From positions 48,341-112,340 of the forward strand of contig HF994458.1 of assembly GCA_000434195.1 (NCBI GenBank): DNA of 64,000 nucleotides. The letters are read 5' to 3'. The notes beneath the pieces were generated by a model, which worked only from the letters and a program-made list of their open reading frames with translations, did no database searches and had not been told where the DNA came from. This DNA is from Clostridium sp. CAG:780 (lineage in GTDB: Bacteria > Bacillota > Clostridia > TANB77 > CAG-508). Below are positions 53,602 to 61,008 of this stretch, piece by piece. How positions within the stretch are numbered: the stretch's first letter is position 1; each line of letters begins with the position of its first letter. Made by a program: the position numbers and the translations under genes.

Positions 53602-56600
53602 TTAATTTTCGTCATCAAATACGTCTTCATCTCTTAACATACTATCATCTTCTAATAGCATATCTTCGTTGATGTTATCCATATCATCATCATATAAAGC
53701 GTCATTTTCAGCTTCCTCTTCCTCTGTGTAGCCGTCAGAAAGTTCATCTTCATCAATTACACTATCTTCATTAAATGATTTGTTCTCTATGTTGCTGAAA
53801 CTTACAGCATCTTCTATGTCTTCTTTTAATTGTATTTCTTTATCGTCTTGAGTATATAATTTAATGTCTAGTCCTAATGATTGAAGTTCTTTTACTAATA
53901 CTTTAAATCCTTCTGGAACCCCTGGCTCTGGTACGTTTTCACCTTTAACTATTGCTTCATATGTTTTAACACGTCCTACGACATCGTCTGACTTAACTGT
54001 TAACATTTCTTGTAATGAGTATGCAGCACCATAAGCTTCTAATGCCCAAACTTCCATTTCTCCGAAACGTTGTCCACCAAATTGAGCTTTACCTCCTAGA
54101 GGTTGTTGTGTTACTAGTGAATATGGTCCTGTTGAACGAGCATGTATTTTATCATCTACTAAGTGATGTAGTTTCATCATGTACATTACACCAACTGTAA
54201 TTGGTTTAATGAATTTTTCACCAGTTCTACCATCATATAAGTCTGTTTTACCATCTCTACGTAGTCCTGCTTCTTCTAGTAGGTCTTCTATTTCATAGTC
54301 TTTTGCACCATCAAATACTGGTGTTGCAACCTTCCATCCTAACGCTCTTGCAGCCATTCCTAAATGTACTTCAAGAACCTGTCCTAAGTTCATACGAGAA
54401 GGTATACCCATTGGGTTTAGAACTATGTCTACTGGTGTTCCATCTGGTAAGAATGGCATATCTTCTTCTGGTAATATTCTTGAAATAACACCTTTGTTAC
54501 CATGACGTCCAGCCATTTTATCACCAACTGATATTTTTCTCTTTGTTGCTATATAACATCTAATTACTTGATTTACTCCAGGAGCTAGTTCTTCTGAATT
54601 TTCTCTTGTAAATACTTTAATATCTACTATTGTTCCAGCTTCTCCGTGTGGTACACGAAGTGATGTGTCTCTAACTTCTCTAGATTTTTCTCCAAATATT
54701 GCACGAAGTAATCTTTCTTCTGCAGTTAATTCTGTTTCTCCTTTTGGAGTAACTTTACCAACTAAAATATCTCCAGGTCTAACTTCTGCACCTATTCTGA
54801 TAATTCCATTTTCGTCTAAGTCTTTTAATACGTCGTCTCCAACGTTTGGAATATCTCTTGTTATTTCCTCTGGTCCTAATTTTGTATCACGACATTCGCA
54901 ATCGTATTCTTCTATATGAATAGATGTATATACATCCTCTTTAACTAGTCTTTCAGAAATTAATACAGCATCCTCGTAGTTGTATCCTTCCCAAGTTGAG
55001 AAAGCTATAAGAACGTTTCTTCCAAGTGCCATTTCTCCATTTTGTGTAGAAGGTCCATCAGCTAGAATATCTCCTGCTTTTACTACTTCTCCTCTTTGAA
55101 CAACTGGTCTTTGGTTGATACATGTTCCTCCGTTTGTTCTCTTGAATTTACGAAGTTTATATGTATCTAGTTCTTTCTTTTTATTTCTAACAATTATTTC
55201 ATCTGCAGTAACTTTTTCTACTACACCATCGTTTATAGCTGTAACTGTTATTTCTGAATCTCTGGCAGCCTTGTATTCCATTCCTGTTCCTACGATAGGA
55301 GATTCTGGAATAAGTAGAGGAACTGCTTGTCTTTGCATGTTTGATCCCATTAGAGAACGCTTAACGTCATCATGCTCTAAGAAAGGAATCATCGCAGCTG
55401 CAACCGAAACTAATTGTTTTGGCGAAACGTCTACATAGTCAACTTCACTTGCGTCAACCTCTGTTATTTCTTCTTTATGTCTAACTTTTATTTTCTTATT
55501 TACAAATTTTCCATCTTTGTCGATTGGCTCTGAAGCTTGTGCGATAATATATTTATCTTCTTCATCAGCTGGCATATATTCTACTATATCTGTTAACTTG
55601 CCAGTTTCTTTATCTACTTTTCTGTATGGCGTTTCAACAAATCCATATTCATCTATCATTGCGAATGATGAAAGTGCTGATATAAGTCCGATGTTTGGTC
55701 CTTCTGGTGATTCAACTGGACATAATCTACCATAGTGAGTATAGTGAATATCACGAACTTCGAATCCTGCTCTTTCTCTTGAAAGACCACCAGGTCCTAA
55801 TGCAGATATTCTTCTTTTATGTGTAAGCTCTGATAATGGGTTTGTTTGATCCATAAATTGTGATAATTGAGAACTTCCAAAGAATTCTCTTATTGAAGAG
55901 CTTATAGGTTTTGTATTAATTAATGTTTGTGGTGTTACTGAATCAAGGTCTTGGATTGTCATTCTTTCACGAACAACTCTCTCTAATCTTGTTAAACCAA
56001 TTCTAAATTGATTTTGTAACAATTCTCCAACGCATCTAATACGTCTATTTCCTAAGTGATCTATATCATCTACTTTTCCAATTCCATAGTCTAAGTTTAA
56101 TAAATAGCTTATAGATGCTATCATATCCTCAGTTGTTATTGTTAAAGGTACTAGTTCACTCTTTCTTTCTTGCAATACGTCATGTAATTTGTCTTCTGGA
56201 GTTGTATCTAATATTGATTTTAATACATTATAGTTAACTCCTTCGTTGAAGTGTAAGTCTTTTAGGTCTACATTTGGTAACATTTTATAAATGTTTACTA
56301 CACCATTTCCTATAATTCTTACTTTTTCATCATTAACATTTACATCTACAATATTGATTCCAGAATCTTGTATTTCTTCTGCAATTTCTGCTGTGATTTT
56401 GTTTCCTTTTTCTACTAAAACTTCTCCAGTTTCAGGATTTACAATATCGTCATAAGCAACTTGTCCAGTAATTCTTGTTGCTAATTTTAGTTTTTTATTA
56501 AATTTGTATCTTCCTACTTTTGCTAGGTCATATCTTCTGTTATCGAAGAATAAACCATCGAATAAGTTTCTCGCAGCATCTGCTGTTGGAAGTTCCCCTG

Positions 56601-57324
56601 GTCTTAACTTTTTGTATATTTCTATTAATGCTTCTGATTGATTTTTGATTGGATCTTTTTCTAGTGTTGATTTAATTTTTGGATCATTAGCAAATAAATC
56701 CAATATTTGTTCATCAGTAACAAAACCTATACTTCTTAATAATGAAGTAACAGGTAGTTTTCTTGTTCTATCTACTCTTACATAGAACACGTCATTTCCA
56801 TCTGTTTCATATTCTAGCCATGCACCTCTTATTGGCATAACTGTTGATGTGTAAATTTTCTTTCCGATTTTGTCAAAATCTTGTGCATAATAGCAAGATG
56901 GCGAACGAACTAATTGGCTTACAATTACTCTCTCTGCACCATTGATAATAAATGTTGCACTGTCTGTCATTAGAGGAAAATCTCCTAAATAGATTTCTTG
57001 CTCTTTGATTTCGCCAGTTTCTTTGTTGATTAATCTTACTTTAACATGTAATCTTGAAGAATATGTAGCATCTCTCTCTTTTGCTTCTTCCATTGTGTAC
57101 TTTGTTTTTTCTTCCATGTGGTAATCCAAGAATTCTAGAACTAGGTTTCCTGAATAGTCTACAATAGGAGATATGTCTTTTAATACTTCTCCTAGACCTT
57201 CTTCTATAAACCAGTTGTAAGAATCTTTTTGTACTTGGATTAAATTTGGCATCTCGATAAAATCACCTATTTTTGAAAAGGTTTTTCTTGTGCATTTTTC
57301 GTGTTTTACTTCCTTTAGATTCAA
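53602..57324 (-). CDS. rpoB: RNA polymerase beta subunit
   Basis: This 1240-residue subunit starts with TTG at 57324 with AGGTG eight bases before it. Domain landmarks: PNLIQVQKDSYNWF at the N-terminus; the rifampicin-pocket region SSQLSQFMDQTNPLSELTHK and KRRISALGPGGLSRERAGF; ESPEGPNIGLI; and the C-terminal GGKAQFGGQRFGEMEVWAL. The last 80 residues form an acidic tail (EEEEAENDALYDDDMD). It forms most of the catalytic channel with beta'. rplJ and rplL do not precede it as they do in most bacteria; nrdG does. Confidence 0.97.
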   Translation of the reverse strand: MNLKEVKHEKCTRKTFSKIGDFIEMPNLIQVQKDSYNWFIEEGLGEVLKDISPIVDYSGNLVLEFLDYHMEEKTKYTMEEAKERDATYSSRLHVKVRLINKETGEIKEQEIYLGDFPLMTDSATFIINGAERVIVSQLVRSPSCYYAQDFDKIGKKIYTSTVMPIRGAWLEYETDGNDVFYVRVDRTRKLPVTSLLRSIGFVTDEQILDLFANDPKIKSTLEKDPIKNQSEALIEIYKKLRPGELPTADAARNLFDGLFFDNRRYDLAKVGRYKFNKKLKLATRITGQVAYDDIVNPETGEVLVEKGNKITAEIAEEIQDSGINIVDVNVNDEKVRIIGNGVVNIYKMLPNVDLKDLHFNEGVNYNVLKSILDTTPEDKLHDVLQERKSELVPLTITTEDMIASISYLLNLDYGIGKVDDIDHLGNRRIRCVGELLQNQFRIGLTRLERVVRERMTIQDLDSVTPQTLINTKPISSSIREFFGSSQLSQFMDQTNPLSELTHKRRISALGPGGLSRERAGFEVRDIHYTHYGRLCPVESPEGPNIGLISALSSFAMIDEYGFVETPYRKVDKETGKLTDIVEYMPADEEDKYIIAQASEPIDKDGKFVNKKIKVRHKEEITEVDASEVDYVDVSPKQLVSVAAAMIPFLEHDDVKRSLMGSNMQRQAVPLLIPESPIVGTGMEYKAARDSEITVTAINDGVVEKVTADEIIVRNKKKELDTYKLRKFKRTNGGTCINQRPVVQRGEVVKAGDILADGPSTQNGEMALGRNVLIAFSTWEGYNYEDAVLISERLVKEDVYTSIHIEEYDCECRDTKLGPEEITRDIPNVGDDVLKDLDENGIIRIGAEVRPGDILVGKVTPKGETELTAEERLLRAIFGEKSREVRDTSLRVPHGEAGTIVDIKVFTRENSEELAPGVNQVIRCYIATKRKISVGDKMAGRHGNKGVISRILPEEDMPFLPDGTPVDIVLNPMGIPSRMNLGQVLEVHLGMAARALGWKVATPVFDGAKDYEIEDLLEEAGLRRDGKTDLYDGRTGEKFIKPITVGVMYMMKLHHLVDDKIHARSTGPYSLVTQQPLGGKAQFGGQRFGEMEVWALEAYGAAYSLQEMLTVKSDDVVGRVKTYEAIVKGENVPEPGVPEGFKVLVKELQSLGLDIKLYTQDDKEIQLKEDIEDAVSFSNIENKSFNEDSVIDEDELSDGYTEEEEAENDALYDDDMDNINEDMLLEDDSMLRDEDVFDDEN

Positions 57325-57515
57325 AGTCTTTCACCTCATATAAAAAATTAAAGCAGAATTAATATATATGATTTTCAAAAAAGTCCTTCTTATTTTTAAC
57401 GCTTTGCAGATAACAAAACTCACTGCTCCCTTAAGTTCCCTTTTCCGTAAGCTTTTTAAAAATAATTCCTCTTTTTTGTAAATATTCATAGCAATAAAAA
57501 AGACAACAAAAATTC

Positions 57516-57545
57516 ATTGGCAAATATTACTTGTTTTTTGCCAAT
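57516..57545 (-). promoter_or_regulatory. Attenuator-like hairpin in the rpoB leader
   Basis: Perfect arms ATTGGCAAA/TTTGCCAAT (57537-57545 with 57516-57524) with a 12-nt loop are followed by GAATTTTTGTTGTCTTTTTT on the minus strand. It lies about 125 nt after the promoter and 190 nt before rpoB. The rest of 57325-57740 holds further weak stems, such as ATTTTTAA/TTAAAAAT, but no supported gene. Confidence 0.55.
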
Positions 57546-57639
57546 TCCATCTTGCATTTATTTAACTTCTATTGATAATTAACGTTTTTATATTAACCAC
57601 CCTTACTATCTCTATGGAGATTAATAATTTCTCATTTTG

Positions 57640-57662
57640 TTGATATTATGCCATAATATCAA
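57640..57662. promoter_or_regulatory. Perfect 23-bp palindrome just downstream of the rpoB promoter
   Basis: 11-nt arms TTGATATTATG/CATAATATCAA around a single central base begin about 11 bp after the -10 box. Candidate operator for a dimeric regulator, or a 5' stabilising hairpin in the mRNA. Confidence 0.6.
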
Positions 57663-57673
57663 ATACTTTAATT

Positions 57674-57703
57674 ATTATACACTTATAAGAACACTTATGT
57701 CAA
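57674..57703 (-). promoter_or_regulatory. Promoter of rpoBC
   Basis: Perfect TTGACA (57698-57703) and TATAAT (57674-57679) are separated by 18 bp. The leader is about 350 nt. Confidence 0.85.
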
Positions 57704-57740
57704 TAGAAAAAGTAAATTTTTTGTATTTTTTCATAAAAAT

Positions 57741-57768
57741 AACAGTACTGTTTTAGTACTGTTATTTT
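57741..57768 (-). terminator. Terminator after nrdG
   Basis: Perfect 9-bp stem AACAGTACT/AGTACTGTT with a 5-nt loop is followed by ATTTTTATG on the minus strand, a few bases after the nrdG stop. Confidence 0.85.
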
Positions 57769-57775
57769 ATTTTCT

Positions 57776-58282
57776 TTAATTAACGTTCTTTTTGTTAAAT
57801 AATATTACTTTATTTGCTTTTAAACTCTCTTGTACATCTATCACTCTTTGATTTGATGAGCCTCTCCATTCTAGTTTTGGATTATGTAGTTCGTCCACAT
57901 ATTGTCCATCAACTAAAACGTCTATATATTTTAAAGCATCTTTATCTTTTAAATCTCTATCAAAAGTGAATCCTGACCATACCCACAAGCTTTTATTTGG
58001 GAATTTTTCTTTAAAAGCTTTGGCAAGTTCTGTTGTTCCTTGAATATTCTTTGGATGCATTGGTTCTCCACCAAGTATTGATAATCCTTCCACATAATCT
58101 TTGTCACATAATTCTAAAACTCTATTTACTGTGTTTTGCGTAAAATCTTTTCCTCCCGCAAAATCATGTGTTTCTGGATTAAAACAATTTTTACAATTAA
58201 AACTGCACCCTTGCATAAATATTGATACCCTAACTCCAGGTCCATCCGCTATGTCCATTTTTCTTATTTTGTTGTACTTCAT
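57776..58282 (-). CDS. nrdG: Anaerobic ribonucleotide reductase activating protein
   Basis: This 168-residue radical SAM enzyme has the cluster motif QGCSFNCKNC (C-x3-C-x2-C) and SILGGEPM. It uses SAM to place the glycyl radical on NrdD. AGGAAGGA precedes the ATG. It follows nrdD by 25 bp; the pair is the standard class III arrangement and functions only without oxygen. Confidence 0.96.
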   Translation of the reverse strand: MKYNKIRKMDIADGPGVRVSIFMQGCSFNCKNCFNPETHDFAGGKDFTQNTVNRVLELCDKDYVEGLSILGGEPMHPKNIQGTTELAKAFKEKFPNKSLWVWSGFTFDRDLKDKDALKYIDVLVDGQYVDELHNPKLEWRGSSNQRVIDVQESLKANKVILFNKKNVN

Positions 58283-58307
58283 CTAGCAATCCTTCCTTCT
58301 GCTTATA

Positions 58308-60467
58308 TTACTCATCGTCTTTATTGTCTATATGTAAAACTCTTTCTTTTATTTCTTGTGTTCTTCCTTTATTCCAGAAATTACTTCCTATGTATCCGCA
58401 AGTTCTTCTTGCTACGTTTAATGTAGAGTGATCTCTATTTCCGCAGTTTGGGCAATACCATTCTAGATTGTCATCTATTTGTATTTCTCCGTCAAATCCA
58501 CATTTTTGACAATAGTCTGATTTTGTATTTAATTCTGCATACATTATGTTGTTATAAATGTATTTGATCACTTCTATTACTGCCTCTAAGTTATTTTGTA
58601 AGTTTGGAGTTTCAATATATGATATTGCTCCTCCTGGGCTTAATCTTTGGAATTCGCTTTCTAGTTTTAATTTAGAGAAAGCATCAATTTCTTCAAATAC
58701 AGGAACATGGTAAGAATTTGTTATATACATTCTGTCTGTAATTCCTTCTATTTTTCCAAATCTCTTTTGTAGGCATTTTGCAAATTTATAAGTTGTTGAT
58801 TCTATTGGTGTTCCATATACACTATAATCTATATCTTCTGCTGTTTTCCACTCTTTGCATTTATCATTCATTTTTTGCATTATTTCTAATCCGAATTCTT
58901 CGCCTTTGCCATGGTCTGTATGACTGTCTCCTGTCATGTATTTTACACACTCATATAGTCCTGCATATCCAAGAGATATTGTAGAATACCCGCCATGTAA
59001 TAATGGGTGAATGCTTGCTCCTTTTGGAAGTCTTGCTAACGCTCCATATCTCCATAATATAGGTGCTACATCACTTGTTGCTTTTGCTAGTCTCTCATGT
59101 CTTAATTTTAATGCTTTATGGCATAACTCAAGTCTTTCTTCAAATACTTTCCAGAATTTATCTTTGTCTTGTCCTGATGATAGAGCAACATCAACTAAGT
59201 TGATAGTTACAACACCTTGATTGAATCTTCCATAGTATTTAGGTTTGTTTGTCTCTGGATCTACGTAAGGTGTTAGGAATGAACGACATCCCATACATGG
59301 ATAGCATTGTCCATTTCCATTTTTATCTACTTTTAATTGTTTCATTATTTTTTCTGATATGTAATCTGGAACCATTCTCTTAGCAGTGCATTTTGCTGCT
59401 AATTTTGTTAAGTACCAGTATTTGCTGTTTTCGTGTATGTTATCTTCTTCTAGTACATATAATAGTTTTGGGAAGGCAGGTGTTATATACACACCTTTCT
59501 CGTTTTTCATTCCCTGAATTCTTTGTTTAAGGAATTCTTCTATTATGGCTGCTAATTCTTCTTTGTATTCGTCTGTCTCTCCTAAATAGAAGCAGACACT
59601 TAAAAATGGAGATTGTCCGTTTGTTGTAGTCATTGAGTTTATTTGATATTGGAATGTTTGAACTCCATCTTCTATTTCCTTTTTCAAATCTTCCTTAGCA
59701 AATTCTTCACATTGTTCTTTAGGAAGTTTTCTGTCTTGATATTTTTTCAAATATTTATTATAGCTATCTCTTACAAATGGGGCTAAATGTGTCATTGTAA
59801 CTGTTGCTCCACCATATTGGCTTGAAGTAACTGCTGTAATTATTTGTGTAGCTATTGTCATTGCTGTTAAAAATCTGTGTGGTTTTTCTATCATTACGCC
59901 ATTTATATTTGTTCCGTTTTGTAACATATCTTCTAGATTAATTAAATCACAGTTGTGAAGTGCATTTTGTGCAAAATAATCTGCATCGTGGAAATGTATA
60001 ATTCCTTCATCATGTGCTTTTACTACATCTTCTGGTAATAAAAATCTTCTTGTTATATCTGTGCTTGTTATTCCTGCTAAGTAATCTCTTTGTGTTGTTA
60101 CAACTCTTGCATTTTTATTTGAATTCTCGTTGTTCCAGTATTCGCTTTCTCCCTCTATTAATTCTTTAATAGATTGGTCTGTAGTATTTGCTTTTCTTAC
60201 TAATGCTCTTGTGTAACGGTATGTAATGTATGTCTTTGCTAAATTATATTTGCCAAAAGACATTAACTTTTCTTCAATTATATCTTGAATATCTTCTACT
60301 AATATTCTTGATTTTTTTAAATCTTCAACATAGTCGATTATTTCTTGTATTTCTTTTTCGTTTGCTCTGTCTCTTCTTGAAACCTCCTCGTTCGCTTTTT
60401 TGATGGCTGTCTTAATTTTTTCTGGATTATATTCTACTATATTCCCATCTCTTTTGATAACCTTCAT
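58308..60467 (-). CDS. nrdD: Anaerobic ribonucleoside-triphosphate reductase
   Basis: This 719-residue class III reductase has an N-terminal ATP-cone (about 1-95; KRDGNIVEYNPEKIKTAIKK), a catalytic barrel with NCDLINLEDML and CYPCMGCRSFLTPY, a C-terminal zinc ribbon (CQKCGFDG and CPNC), and the glycyl-radical site RRTCGYIGSNFW. It makes dNTPs from NTPs with formate as reductant. GGGGAGG precedes the ATG. A consensus promoter lies 95 bp upstream. Confidence 0.97.
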   Translation of the reverse strand: MKVIKRDGNIVEYNPEKIKTAIKKANEEVSRRDRANEKEIQEIIDYVEDLKKSRILVEDIQDIIEEKLMSFGKYNLAKTYITYRYTRALVRKANTTDQSIKELIEGESEYWNNENSNKNARVVTTQRDYLAGITSTDITRRFLLPEDVVKAHDEGIIHFHDADYFAQNALHNCDLINLEDMLQNGTNINGVMIEKPHRFLTAMTIATQIITAVTSSQYGGATVTMTHLAPFVRDSYNKYLKKYQDRKLPKEQCEEFAKEDLKKEIEDGVQTFQYQINSMTTTNGQSPFLSVCFYLGETDEYKEELAAIIEEFLKQRIQGMKNEKGVYITPAFPKLLYVLEEDNIHENSKYWYLTKLAAKCTAKRMVPDYISEKIMKQLKVDKNGNGQCYPCMGCRSFLTPYVDPETNKPKYYGRFNQGVVTINLVDVALSSGQDKDKFWKVFEERLELCHKALKLRHERLAKATSDVAPILWRYGALARLPKGASIHPLLHGGYSTISLGYAGLYECVKYMTGDSHTDHGKGEEFGLEIMQKMNDKCKEWKTAEDIDYSVYGTPIESTTYKFAKCLQKRFGKIEGITDRMYITNSYHVPVFEEIDAFSKLKLESEFQRLSPGGAISYIETPNLQNNLEAVIEVIKYIYNNIMYAELNTKSDYCQKCGFDGEIQIDDNLEWYCPNCGNRDHSTLNVARRTCGYIGSNFWNKGRTQEIKERVLHIDNKDDE

Positions 60468-60561
60468 GTTAATTCCTCCCCATTTTGTTTATTCTTATAA
60501 CTTTATCACTACTGTTTTCTAGGCAAGTTAGTTATAGAGTCTCTTTTGTTATCGTGAATAG

Positions 60562-60590
60562 ATATTACAACACAAGCAATATAATGTCAA
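60562..60590 (-). promoter_or_regulatory. Promoter of nrdDG
   Basis: TTGACA (60585-60590) and TAATAT (60562-60567) have a 17-bp spacer. The spacer and flanks (ACACAAGCAATATAATGT on the plus strand) loosely resemble an NrdR box but do not match its consensus well. Confidence 0.7.
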
Positions 60591-60615
60591 AGATATATTT
60601 CTTATGTAATCAAGC

Positions 60616-60734
60616 AATAAAAACCTAGTAAAATCAACGTTTTCGAGAGTTGGAATTTTTTTGAAAATTCTGTCGTTTTATGTTCCTTTTTGTTAAACTA
60701 GGTCTCCAATTCCTAGAGAATAGCCATTTGTTCT
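60616..60734 (-). ncRNA. Candidate small structured RNA upstream of nrdD
   Basis: On the minus strand a promoter-like pair TTGTAA (60765-60770) and TAATAT (60741-60746) with an 18-bp spacer precedes about 120 nt. In it, CTAGG (60712-60716) can pair with CCTAG (60698-60702), or the extended ACCTAGT (60697-60703) can instead pair with ACTAGGT (60623-60629), which is followed by TTTTTATT. An inner stem GAATTTT/AAAATTC also forms. This could be a free sRNA or a switch-like terminator. I match it to no known family. Confidence 0.35.
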
Positions 60735-60787
60735 TCAAAAATATTACGTAACCATTAGCAAATATTACAAAATTATTACAATTTGAT

Positions 60788-60820
60788 AAAAAATGATTTT
60801 TCTAAAATTTATCATTTTTT
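60788..60820 (-). repeat. A/T-rich perfect hairpin
   Basis: 10-bp arms AAAAAATGAT/ATCATTTTTT with a 13-nt loop. It may be a second terminator for the surface-protein gene. Nearby, TGTAATA-type motifs recur three times (60740-60780). Confidence 0.45.
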
Positions 60821-60974
60821 GTTTCATGTTTTGTAACGTGTTTTTCCTTTCTTTCGCTTGTGTTTGTATGTGTTTGGTTGTTTTTCTTTAAATATTGTCC
60901 TCTTATTTTTTAGCATTTTTTCTCGTTTCTCAAAAAATCATTTTTTCGCTTTTCTATTTTTACGAGCATAAAAA

Positions 60975-61000
60975 TAGAAGATTCGAGTTAGAATCTTCTA
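60975..61000 (-). terminator. Terminator after the surface-protein gene
   Basis: Perfect 10-bp stem TAGAAGATTC/GAATCTTCTA with a 6-nt loop, followed by TTTTTAT on the minus strand, 8 bp after the stop. Confidence 0.9.
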
Positions 61001-61008
61001 TCTATTTT

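Noticed and set aside
57331..57489. Open 52-codon frame in the rpoB leader (minus strand, begins MNIYKKEELFLK), ending at the rpoB ribosome site
   Set aside because: No ribosome binding site precedes its ATG and it overlaps likely RNA stems. A frame this short is expected by chance; a leader peptide remains possible but unsupported.
60562..60610. NrdR box or cobalamin riboswitch upstream of nrdD
   Set aside because: The near-palindromic stretch does not match the NrdR consensus, and no B12-box-like sequence is visible.
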